A stretch of DNA of 64,000 nt from Mytilus galloprovincialis (taxonomy: Eukaryota; Mollusca; Bivalvia; Mytilida; Mytilidae): NCBI RefSeq assembly GCF_965363235.1, contig NC_134838.1, positions 6,391,001 to 6,455,000 of the forward strand, read 5' to 3'. Positions 37,081 to 48,619 of the stretch are shown here, piece after piece. Positions within the stretch are counted from its first letter, which is position 1, and every line of letters begins with the position of its first letter. Made by a program: the position numbers and the translations under genes. The notes below the pieces were generated by a model. It did not search any database and had not been told where the DNA came from. It saw only the letters and a list, made by a program, of their open reading frames with translations.

Positions 37081-37668
37081 TTGTCTTTCAATCACGTTAT
37101 TGGTTATGTCTTGATAATTATTTAAATACTGACCATTTATAGATTTCTACAGGCATCTGTGAAAGCTCTGCATTGAAAGCTAGACCTGTAACTACATCTT
37201 TTTTTTACATGTATCCACCGTATGTGATCTTCATTGGGGAGTTCTGTTTTTTTTGGAGTATAATCCTTTAGAAAATATGTCATTTGTGTACCCACTAAGT
37301 TCATTACAATTGGTATCCAAAGAATAATAATGAATCCACAGAATTCACAATTCTCATAACCATGAATGTTTTACAATTCCAGAGTTATGACCTTTACAAA
37401 TAGAACAAAATTATGTCCAAAGTATACATAATGTAGGATCAATATGTCTCACTTTTGCAAAAGTCTCAGGCTCAACAAAAATTTAGAACCAGGTGGAATA
37501 AAACCTAATGAACAATCAAGACTTACATCAAATAAAGTAGAACTAGTGGTTGTAGTATTAAACATATAATTTACCACAAGTGATATTCCATTCACAAATT
37601 CTCAACTTGGTGAAACCCACTGTAAAAACATGTGCAATTTGGAAGATATGCATGTAGTTATCTTTTTT

Positions 37669-37900
37669 ATGCCCCACCTACGATAGTAGAGGGGCATTAT
37701 GTTTTCTGGTCTGTGCCTCCATTCGTTCGTCCGTCCGTCTGTTTTCTCACATGTCTCAGTCACTGGACAACAGACATACAACACATAAAATTTGTATTTG
37801 TATAAAGGGTATGAAGTATCAAGTTATTACATCTTTGACCATTGACCAAATTTAGAAACAAAAGTATCTCAACTTTAAAAGAACCTAATATTCAAATATT
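37669..37900. repeat. ATGCCCC-type dispersed repeat tip
   Basis: It begins TTTTATGCCCCACCTACGAT and AGTAGAGGGGCATTATG, the end also seen inverted at 60330-60372. Short frames here are shadows of the repeat. Confidence 0.5.
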
Positions 37901-39674
37901 ACAGAATAAGAATAGGAAATTATTCTTTTATATAAAAGATAAGATATAATTTAATACCAATTAAGGGCCCACACGGGGCATATTGAGAATACAAGTATAA
38001 AGAAAAAGAACATTTATTAGCATAAATACATAGAATTTACATACTGTTTACACAATAAAAATACAATTAGATATTAAAAAAACAACTTGATTTATAGTAT
38101 ATAATATATTGTATTTTATATAGAAAATTAATACTCTAGTTCTAACTCATGTTGACTTGAATAAAATTTCAACCACATATACATTTTGAATGCACAAATG
38201 TGGTCATTTCTGAATTAAGACAATGCCAAAATAAAACAGAACTAAATATGAAATCTACATAGCTGTATTCTCTATAAATGGTTCGATCACCTGTCAGGAC
38301 TTTATTTTGGTATTGCAAATAATTAGGATTTCTTGGACTGTTTAGATATCTACATTTTTGACAAAAGATTGATGTATCCTGGATAATATTGGTTAGGATT
38401 TGATTTATGAAAATTATTATGTACATGTGGAAATGTATAACAAGAGTGCACACACTGTAATGTCTCGCCTTCTTCACTAATCATTGATATCATGTTGATA
38501 GTCCTTACTATAAAGCTTCATTACAACTGTCACATACACTTTACAGAAACCAAGAAAACTAAACATTGACCAATGAACCATCAAAGTGAGGTCCAAGGTC
38601 AGATTAACAATGCCAAGCAGACATGTACAGCTAACAATTCATCCATACAACAAACATAGTTGACCTATTGTTAATAGTTAAAGAAAAAGACCAAAACACA
38701 AACACAAAAATGAGGTCAAAGTTAGATGACACCTGCCAGTTGGACATGTACACCTTACAGTCCTTACATACACTGAATGTACTAGACCTATTGCTTATAG
38801 TATCTGAGATATGGAACAAAAATGCAGACTCGACAAAAATGGATATTACTATAAGATCATAACTTTGAGTATTATTCATTGTTTTGTTTATTGTTGAAGT
38901 GCATTGATCTGAGCCTTTTTCAACTAATTTTTACCTACTGTCATAACACCACTTGTACAGTTTCAGTTTAAGGTAGGGTTTGGCACTCATTTTTTTTACC
39001 CCTTCCATTAACGCCTGTGCCTGTTCCCAATCTGGACATATTGTGTCCATAAGCCAATATAAGGGGTTGTCATTGTATCAGTATTTACTTTTGATTTTGT
39101 TTTAAATTGTGCATATAAATGATGCTGCTTGCATATTTGCATTTTTTTACACTTGTCACTGTGGAATGATTCAAAGCTAAGTATAAAGTGTGGGCTTTTG
39201 CTCTGTGTTTAAGGCTGTATACAAAATTATTATTAGCAGTAAAATTAAGGGCCTTATTAGGCATACTAGGATTTAAACTATAGATTTGAAAGAGAAAAAA
39301 ACAGGAATTCATTTATCACAGCATCACCACAAATAAGAGAGACTGACAGCTTAGATCATACACTTCATATTCTGTTCAGTAAAACACATAATTCCTGGTA
39401 TACAAGGGTTAAATCTTGTCAAGGAATACATACTGATATCATTGCTCAAAAATAATTTAATCTCACCAATTTAATAGGCGTTTTTTATAACTTGATGGAG
39501 AAACCATGCAATTTGCACACCAAATATACATTTGCACTGAATCTCAGTATATATATATATATGCTTTAATACAAAAGAAGGAGATTACTCCTATATCAAA
39601 TATTGCATTTATATAAAAGCTTATACTTTTAATATTACATTTACAGTTATACATTGTATATGAAAAAGTAGTGT

Positions 39675-42600
39675 TTAAGTTTGTTTAGACATAACATGGA
39701 GCATAACATCTCTAAACACGTCTAGTCCATGTGATACTGAATATTTTGTTATGTCAATGGTATTCCTTAATTCCGTGAATTCATCTTCTATTAATGGGCA
39801 GTTGTCTCTTGGTTTTAAGAAGATTGTCCCATTCAGTTCAAGGTTTAAAGTTTGAATGACCTCATCAACACGCTCATCGGGTGGATTCTCTATGTTGCGT
39901 ATGCTGGTGTTCTTTTCTGGATTCCCTAGTAAAAGTGATTTGAACCACATCATATTTGGTGTTTTGTTACCCTCAGTTCTGATCTTATGGTTATTGTGGG
40001 TATTCATCCACTCTCTTAAAGCAAAGTCAATACGTGGTACGAAAACATACTGCAAGACCCATCTGTGGATACTGTTTGTAGTGTTAAGAATGTTCTGTTC
40101 TTCCATAAGACAAAATAGTTTGTAGAAAACATCAAGGACTTTGATAAATATGTCACGCCATAATCTTTCGATTCTTTGATTGTGGACAGAAGGCCCAGTC
40201 ATGAAGCTTCCTCTTCCCTCACCGTTTACTGAAATCATGAACCGTCCAGTGTCTGCATATTCTGTACCATGGTCAGCTCGTATTCTGCTGGGTACTCCAT
40301 AGTTCTTCACACCTTGAACAAAAAAGCATGCAGCAGCCTTTGATGTGTTGAAAGTTGAAGCCCTTAGGAATGGAATTAGTCTTGAGTGACCATCAATACC
40401 GCCATGCACAATTATGCCCCATCTGAAAAATTAAAAACATTAAATAAAAAAAATTGCAAACTTTCATCTCTTTATCTCAGTGAATGACTTATTATTGGTT
40501 ATTGAGCTCATATCTTTTCTATTATTTATATATCTATAAATAAAAATCTATTCCTATATGTGATGCATGTGCCCATGTGTGTAAGCCAATTTAATGAATA
40601 GATATTTTAGGCCTGACTGATGATAACAATTTAAAAGGTGGCACTGCCAACTCATTCTTTCCAAACTGCACTCAGGAAGAGGAAACCTTTCAACGCCTTC
40701 GCATCAAAATTTCTTCATCTTTTGACCCCATCAGAGCTATCATATATAAAAATTGTGCATTAACAGCCAGGTGTTATACACAAACACTTTTTACATCGCT
40801 ATGACAATGAGGGCAATCCAATGTATTGTTTCTGCAAGATTTCTACATACACAACTTTTGTTTTTGACTGTTAACTGATTTATACATACACCGATATTAT
40901 TGAGTGCAAAATAAAATTTCTATTTGCTTTTTATGAAATTCATTTCTTAAATGTTTTTGTTAAGAACATAAATTAATAATATGAATATTTTTATCGTTAG
41001 AAATATATATTTATTATATAAACACAAGTAAAAAATCACTGATAATATCTATGTACACATACAGAATAATCAGGGTAACCTGTACACATGCAGAAAAATA
41101 TCTCAAGGATGTACATAGTGTTACATGTTAATCTCCATAAAAAAGATAAACAATTTTTTATGTATTTCTATATGTTTTTCTGAACTTTTAGTGATTCCCT
41201 ATATAATCAACCATAATTTTTTTCCAAAAAAGGGGAGGGGGCAGGGCCCCTCTGGATCAGCCTATGAACCTACATGTAAAAGTACATTTGTACAGCAGGA
41301 ACAAGAACTTCTTTTTTAAATCCTTGAAAAATGATCTATGTTAAATGTATATTTTCGATTGGACTATATCGCGATTCACATGTCATGATTCAGAGACCTT
41401 CACACTAAATCACTATTTATATCATTTAATCTTGAAACTGTTCACCTATATCTGCATGTAAATGTACATCCACATAAGATATCTATTCAGTAGCCACAGT
41501 CATAATCATGATAACCAATACCAACCTGATGAGTGAATGATGAGTGTCAACATGCCAAACTGAGTTTGCAGTGGGGACACTGTATTGACGCCTTTGAATA
41601 GTACATGACCATCTTGTAGCAGTTCCAAGTGGGTCTACTCTGCCTAATATGTCTCTGCATCTCTGACGCTGAACATTTACTCCTTTAGTTTTTAAATAGG
41701 CTTGGACCTCTAAAGCACCTATTAAAATAAATAGTAAAGGGGTTTTCATACTTTTTTGCTATTACATTGTCAAATGAAACTAATGCAGTACTACAATGCA
41801 TAACACATTTAACAATGGACAAACCTTTTAAATTACTTTTACAACATTGAACAAGGCGAAATAGAAAGTCTAATCTTTAACCAGTATTAATAATTCAATG
41901 TTATTTAATTTGAGCATGCAAATTGAAGATAATGTTATATATTTTACCCTGCTTATATATATATATAATTACTGTTAATGCATTGGCTCAACAAAACTTT
42001 TATGATGAGAGTTCCAGATACTATATAAGTTTGAAAGTTTGGCCACTAAATGCCACATGTTTTAGGTGGTAGCTAACTCAAGTCGAAATAAAAAGAAGTG
42101 GCATGAGTGCAATTAGGCAATGTTCCATCAAAACACAATGTTGTTGAAGATAACAATTATATGTTGTAGTATGGCCTTCAATGCTGAGTCATAGCTAAAT
42201 GTCGATCAGCTTCAATCATATACCTTTTTTCTGATAAACTTACCTCTCATAAGATATACAGTATACAAAACTATAATACTAACCTGCATTTGGATGATCT
42301 CTATTATAATCTGAGATTAATCCCTGAAGCTCATCATCTGGCATGTTTGAGAAGGAGGATCTTATCTGTATGTTGTTTTCTTTTAGTTTACGATACAGCG
42401 TGTTAACATGTATAACACCACCAAGAAGTCCATCTTCAGCAATCTGTTTAACAGTAAACCCAAGTTGTAGAAGCTGTTGAAACTTTGTCATGTCAATGTC
42501 TAGCTGGTTTCTACCTTTACCAAACTGGTTTGGTATGGTTTGGTCTATAAGTACACAGAAAAATAACTCAAAAATTAATATGTCATGTTCAAATTCTTAA

Positions 42601-45600
42601 ACAGTTGAATATTGAATATTTAAGCTTGATAATGTATGATTTGGATTGTGATCAGATTTTTGACACATTATAGGTTTATGACACAAAATAATTGGTCAAA
42701 GATCTTTAAAGTTTTAGATGGGACATTTAATTTACCTAGAATGGTATGATATCCAAAATCATACATGGTAATTCAGTATTATATAAAACAAATGGAGAAA
42801 AGGCAATGCATCCCTTTTGACACAGATGATTCCCCTGCTGGCATACAGCATTAACATTTGTTTTATATAAAACTGAATTACCATGTATTATTTTGGATAT
42901 CACACCATCCAAGGTAAATTAAATGTCACCATTTTTTAAACCTTAATTGTAGCCCACTTGTGTTGGGAGCAGCCAATTTGATTGTTTAGACATAGTAAGA
43001 TCGGAATCTGGATCTGAATCGGGATTGGAAGGAAACAACCGTTTCTCAGAATTTAAAGAAAAATACCAGGTCAGGGTTTTGAGTCCCTGTCAGTTATGCA
43101 ACAGGAAACAGACATATTTTTTTTTGGCCTTATACTTGAGTTTTGTGATACATAGTTTTGTGTATAGATTTGACAACCCTTGGTTTGGGCAAACTTAAGT
43201 TACAGGACAGAAAAAATTAAAGAACCTTAGTGAGCGTGCTCACATACCCCACCGTCCCCACATTGTCATTGGAGAAATGAAATAAGTGTAAGAAAAGAAA
43301 ATTGTATAACAAAAAAAAATTGAATCATAATTTTCTGTCAATATGCACATCTACATAGTATGTCCTTATTATCTACAAAGTTTCATGAAATTCTGTTGTG
43401 TGGTTTCAGAGGAGTTGCGATTACAAACTGTTGCAAAAGTACATTGAAGCAAATAAGTTCAAAGGAGCACAACATGCACAACTCCTAGAAAGAAAAAAAA
43501 ATTCGTAATTTCCTATCAATATGCATATCTACATAGCATGTCCTTATTATCTACAAAGTTTCATGAAATTCTATTGTATGGTTTCAGAGAAATTGCGATG
43601 ACAAACTGTTGCAGTAGTACATTAAAGCAAATAAGTTCAAAGGGGTGTAACTCCGGGAAAAAAATTGAATCATAATATCCTGTCGATATGCACATCTATG
43701 TAGTATGTCCTTATTATCTACAAAGTTTCATGAAATTCTGTTGTGTGGTTTCAAAGGATTTGCGATGACAAACAGTTGCAGTAGTACATTAAGTAAATAA
43801 GTTCAAAGAGGTGTAACTCCTAGAAAAAAAATTGAATCGCAATTTCCTGTCAATATGCACAACTACATAGTATGTCCATATTATCTGAAAAGGTTCAGTG
43901 AAATTCTGTTGTGTGGTTTGAGAGGAGTTGCGGTGACAAACTGTTGCAGTAGTACATTAAAGTAAATAAGTTCAAATGGGCGTAACTGTTGCAGTAGTAC
44001 ATTAAAGTAAATAAGTTCAAATGGGCGTAACTCCTAGAAAAAAAATTGAATCGCAATTTCCCGTCGATATGCACAACTACATAGTATGTCCTTATTATCT
44101 GAAAAGGTTTGAGAGGAGTTGCGATGACAAGAAACAGGACTGACGGACGGACTGACCAAAAACAATTAACCCTTTGCAACCTGTTGCGTGGGGTATAATA
44201 AATAAATTATAATATAAAGGGGCATAACTCTATGATAATTAAAGTGACACTATCCAAATTCAACTTGATTTGTGTTTTGTGGTTATAAGCAAATGTGTAT
44301 AAGTTTCAAAAAATTTGGTTGAGGCAACTCAAAATTTTGCTTTTTTACCAATTAAGGGGCAACCCAAAAACAGGTTGTCTTGATCATCTGAAAATTTTAG
44401 AGCAGATACATGTAGATGTTGACCTGTTTAGTATACCCCCGTGTCAGATTTGCTCTAAATGCTTTGGTTTCAGAGATATAAGACAAATTCTACATTTTAG
44501 GCCTATGTTCTATTTTAAGCCATGATGGCCATCTTGGTAGGTTAGTGGGATCACTGGACACATTTTTAAACTAGATACCCCAATGTTGATTGTGGCCAAG
44601 ATTGGTTTAAGTAATCATTTTGCCCAGTACGGCAGTAGTTTCAGAAGAGAAAAGATTTTTGTAAAAGTTAACCATGAAGGATGACGAGGGAGGCCCAGTG
44701 ATGAGAAAAGCTCACTTGGCCTTTCAGGCTAGGTGAGTTAATACGGAAAACAATAAATAAAAATATTTCTCTCTATTCTATCTTTTGATTGTAATAACCT
44801 TCTGTCCAAGTTTGGTAAAAATCTAGGATAGTTTATGAATCTAGTAAATATTTTTAAATTTACAAAACTTTAACTGCAGACTGTATGCAATGTTAACTAG
44901 AAAAAAAACTCAGTCTGTTTATAAAAAAAATACCTAAAAAAAGAACAAAATTTTTACAAAGTTATCTTCTAGAAACTAGCTTTTGATCATAAACAAGCTT
45001 CTGTAATCCAGGATAGTTTAAGCAAGTTATCAAAATTTTAAAAACTTAAATTACTAAGCATGCTAAGTGAATGTAATGTTTCCTATCAAAAATTCAGTCC
45101 ATACAAAAAATTGGATTTAAATTTTTTTTACTTCGAGATACTATCTTATGTCAGATCATAACAATAGGCTGTCAAGAGCCTGAATTGCTCACCTGTATTT
45201 CACAAAAGAAGATTTTTAAAGGTTAGCAAACTTGAAGAACACATTGTGTAAAATTGTCTTTAAGGGTAATTACTTCTAAATTAAAGGGGTCAATTGACAA
45301 ATATGGACTTTTTAACGTTTTTGTAGATCTTACTTTGCTAAACATCATTGCTGGTACAGTTTATATCTAGCTATAATAATATTCAAGATAATAACAAAAA
45401 ACTGAAAAATTTCCTTAAAACTACCAATTTAGTGGCAGCAACCCAACAATGGGTTGTTCTATTCGTTTGAAAATATCAGGACTGATACATTGTACATGTT
45501 GAACAATTTCACCCCATGTCAGATTTCCTCTAAAAGTTTAGTTTTTTATATAAGCCCAACATCTAGACTATTTTTAGCCATGGTGGCCATGTTTGTCGAT

Positions 45601-47990
45601 GGATCAAAACTTTGGATATAATTTATAAATTAGATATAAGGAACATTCAGTTAAAGTTTGAAGGTATTTGCCCAGGCCAAGCAGATTCAGAGAAGATCTT
45701 TGAAATAGTTTACGACGACAAACAACTTATGCCAAGTGATGGCATAACCGGTGAGCTAATAAAGCTGTCCAAGTTAGGAAGTGAATTCATGTCGTTAAGA
45801 AAGTTATTCAAATTTTAAAAACTTTAACCACAGCGTGAATATTTGTGGCTGCCACTACCACCATTTTAAATGTAGGATCCTTACATATCGCTTTTTCAAC
45901 AAAAGTTGAAGGCTCGACAAAATGACTTCACGCTTCATCTAACGATCATGCTAACCAAAGATTCTATACAAATCTACATACTCAATGCATTCTGATGTGT
46001 ATTGCACAAAATGGTGCTTTCAGCAATTTCAAAAATTTATAAAAAAAAAAATGAATCCTCATCACCCCTTGGGGCATTACCACAAAACTTAATTTGTGTT
46101 TTCCCTTTGTGAATTGGAACTTTGTGGTACAATTTTGAATAGATCCATTCACTTCAACACACCCTATTAGATATAAGAAGATTTCATGTGGTATGAGTGT
46201 CAAGCCCCTTTGGTGTCATTACCCCAAAACTAAATCCCAACCGTTCCCTTTGTGGTATGGAACATCACAAGTCACAGTTTTCATAAGTATATGTAAACTT
46301 ACCATATCTGTTTAGCTCTGGTTCTTCAGATGTTTCCTTATGGTGTGGTAAATTTTCTTTAAATTCTTTAACTGATCTGATAGCTCTCTTTAAATCTGCA
46401 TCTGGTAGAGAATCACTGCCTTCCAATCTTGTTAAGTTGCGAAGTACCTTAAATACAAACAAATATGTACATTGTAGTGCACTAAATTCTTTTCTGAGGA
46501 AAAAAGCAAACACATGTACAGTCCTGATAGTCACAGTGTCTTTAATTTATATGTAAAAATTATATAAAATATGGCGTATACATGATGGGTAACAATTCAA
46601 AAGCCAATAGGGTATCAGTTTACTTGCAAAATTCAGCAAGCATCTTACATGTCACAGTTAGAGATATAACTCTATAGGGTTATTACAGAGAATAACTTGT
46701 GTGTGTTATTACAGATACTTTCATGAGTCGTCTACTCTTTATTCCTTAAATTTTCTAAATCTGTAATAACATATTATATATGTTTGTTATTTGTAAAATT
46801 ATTTAATTTATAGTGAGCTCTAGGGAACTCTTGAGACTTTGCGCAGAAACTAAATGCATAGCCTTGATAACTAATTTTTAATTTAATTAATACATTTTTT
46901 ATTTACCATGGAAAATCAATGAGACAAGGCTATCAATGGATAAAATTAGCTGTGATAACAAAACTCAGCTATTAAAGGAATGTAACTTATTATATAAAAC
47001 CTTTGGGAATTACTGAGAATCTTAGACAGAACCTCAGTACATTTGTACATGCTCTGGTCATTATTTCTTACAATAAATTAAAATACATTGTAATTAAGTG
47101 TCACCGTAGCTATTTATTAGGGTACAGTTATATACTAGTACTACACTATATGTTGTGTGTACTATATATTTACTACGTTCATTCATACATTCATTCATTC
47201 ATTGACGGACAGTTAGAAAAAGACTTTATTCTATATACTACTCTGCACGAAGTTATTATGCATGCAACCCCGCCACTTTTTCTAGCACTATATATACGGT
47301 GAACTCGTACTAATGCGAGTTTCACACACTTTAGCACGCACGCTACTAGTCCAAATAATTATTACGTCTTGAAAGGCTATTATAATTTTTTTCTTTCACG
47401 CTTTAAGGCGTCAAAGAAAAAAATTATAATAGCCTTTCAAGACGTCATAATTATTTGGACTAGCACGCTACATAAGGGAAACCTAACTTTTTCCCTTCTT
47501 TCAGGTAAGCACATTTTCTTTTAGGCCTTATCATGCATGTACTTATATCCAATTCATAGTTCAATTTATAAGGAAACTTCAAGTTAACATTTGAAATAAA
47601 TGTTTATTATAATTATGTACTTTCAGTGTGAAATAAATGGTTTGCAACATTATATTTTGTCACATATTCAACGCCCTATTTACGAAGATCAAGTGGCCAT
47701 AGTACCCTGTGACATAAGCATGATGTATGCCTGAGCAACTGCTTTGAAGTGATAACACCCTCAAGTTATTACAGGCATATTTTTTCCGTAATAACAATTT
47801 TTTATTTACTCATTCAAAAAAAATTATAGGTGTACTATGCAAAATTGGCAAACTATGAACTGTTATATATCTTTCAATAGTTTTTGTAAGTATACATATA
47901 GACAAAAGTAATATCAATAGAACATTTATACATTCTAACTAAACTACTGTTACGCTTACAAAAAATCGGAAATCCCGCATCACGCTAGAA

Positions 47991-48022
<32 letters not shown>

Positions 48023-48211
48023 CAAAGAGACCCACTTTTAACACTGACAACCTAAACAATTTAACCGACTTACCTCATCTACCTGTCTATGTGCAGCTTC
48101 AGGTTCCAATGTGTTGGCAGAATATTGTCTTTTAATACCTCTTAAAGTGTTACTGATACGATCTAAGACACTGCTTACAGTAGGTTGATGAGATCTTTGG
48201 AGACGATTCAT
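39675..48211 (-). CDS. integrase-fold (rve) DDE transposase
   Basis: Five minus-strand exons join in frame with GT-AG borders: 48211-48074, 46447-46303, 42544-42284, 41718-41526 and 40422-39675. They total 1485 nt, or 494 residues, with no stop before the TAA at 39675. The ATG has an A at -3, and a CCAAT box lies about 80 bp upstream. Residues 1-94 are charged and helical. A helix-turn-helix-like region spans about 114-150, with a second around 185-212, then an RRQYSV segment. The catalytic core has D239 in WHVD, D296 in RADHG and E331 in NQRIERLW, with 34 residues between D296 and E331. GGIDGHSRLIPF after the first Asp is typical of the rve superfamily. It should cut and join DNA at the element's ends. 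It resembles eukaryotic integrase-core proteins related to IS3-like or Ginger-like groups; exact family not settled. Confidence 0.85.
42719..42931. mobile_element. MITE in transposase intron
   Basis: GGGACATTTAATTTACC at the left and GGTAAATTAAATGTCACC at the right are inverted. The similarity runs inward for about 75 bases, including ATGGTAATTCAG and TATATAAAACAAATG. It lies between exons 2 and 3 of the transposase gene. Confidence 0.65.
43229..44208. repeat. dispersed repeat with about 170-bp tandem units
   Basis: The flanks are GAGCGTGCTCACATACCCCA and TTGCGTGGGGTATAATAA. Inside, five units are anchored by TATGTCCTTATTATCTACAA near 43359, 43538, 43704, 43870 and 44084. The steps are about 179, 166, 166 and 214 bp; the last is longer through a local duplication of about 50 bp at 43940-44035. 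Confidence 0.65.
44260..44750. repeat. AGCTCACCTGG-family repeat, minus orientation
   Basis: It ends GAAAAGCTCACTTGGCCTTT and CAGGCTAGGTGAG, the inverse of the block starting at 14836. Confidence 0.5.
45180..45830. repeat. AGCTCACCTGG-family repeat, minus orientation
   Basis: GCAGCAACCCAACAATGGGT and GTAGATCTTACTTTGCT occur here as inverse matches to 25590-25800. A short frame at 45612-45818 has no recognisable domain. Confidence 0.5.
47346..47463. mobile_element. 118-bp foldback MITE with a 7-bp target duplication
   Basis: CTAGTCCAAATAATTAT and about 38 more bases are inverted at the right end with only two or three changes and a loop of about 10 bases. CACGCTA flanks it exactly on both sides (47339-47345 and 47464-47470). 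It lies in intron 1 of the transposase gene, about 1.15 kb inside the right end of the giant element. Confidence 0.8.
47990..48017. repeat. poly-C tract
   Basis: A run of about 27 cytosines begins after AGAA near 47990, shortly downstream of the first transposase exon and inside its intron. Length will vary with sequencing and replication slippage. Confidence 0.8.
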
Positions 48212-48319
48212 GGTGACTACAACATGTTTTGGTTTTTTAAAAATGGCGCTTGTTTGCAAAATGTTTACCGATGTGTCGTGTCTTTCTATTGGTCGAATTA
48301 ATGATTCGGAGTCTCTCTT

Positions 48320-48617
48320 TTTCCCCCAGATAATCGTTTTTCTCAGAGTTTTCAGATAATCCCGGATTATCTCCAGATAATTATTTATCTAATATTTTGA
48401 GAAAAATATTGAATTATCTCAAAAATGCATTAAGCTCAGATAATCCCTGTTTATCTTAAAATTGTGAGAAAAACCGGGATTATTTGAAAAAAATCGAGAT
48501 AATCCCGGTTTATCTGAGCTTAATGAAAAAAAGTGAGATAAACCGGGATTATCTGAGATAAACCTAATTTATCTGAGATAATCTTAGATTATCTATTAAA
48601 GTGGTTCAGGCGTGCCA
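48320..48617 (-). repeat. right terminal inverted repeat with subterminal motif array
   Basis: On the minus strand it begins with the 20-base tip shared with 12244 and continues with TTATCTCAGATAA-type units separated by CCCGG. The inner part diverges in order from the left copy but keeps the motif. It stops about 110 bp before the start codon of the transposase gene, so it may also hold that gene's promoter. Confidence 0.8.
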
Positions 48618-48619
48618 TA

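Larger units (their letters stand above)
34979..39674. other. noncoding spacer between the converging genes
   Basis: This central spacer holds the HECT poly(A) signals (35144, 35155), an AGTGCTCAGTGGC motif series, two MITEs and two ATGCCCC-type repeats. At 38500-38870 it holds a degraded repeat with two related blocks of about 170 bp. No coding sequence with a recognisable domain was found. Confidence 0.5.
12244..48617. mobile_element. candidate 36-kb DNA transposon with HECT and rve genes
   Basis: Both outer ends read TGGCACGCCTGAACCACTTT going inward (12244 rightward and 48617 leftward), followed by similar arrays of GATTATCTCAGATAAAC-type motifs for about 300 bp. TA lies directly outside each end and may be a 2-bp target duplication; nothing longer matches. 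Each inverted end has no second end beside it, so they are not two complete MITEs. A HECT-domain gene starts about 870 bp inside the left end, and an integrase-fold transposase gene starts about 400 bp inside the right end; they converge. Many other repeats are nested inside. Single-transposon status is inferred from the paired ends, gene orientation and transposase content. Confidence 0.75.

Noticed and set aside
37602..37784. Short frames with ...TDGRTNEWRHRPENIMP character
   Set aside because: They translate the tip of the ATGCCCC-type repeat, which recurs several times in the window.
48209..48259. Longer N-terminus of the transposase from a TTG at 48257-48259
   Set aside because: The ATG at 48209-48211 has a good context (A at -3), and TTG starts are not expected in animal nuclear genes.
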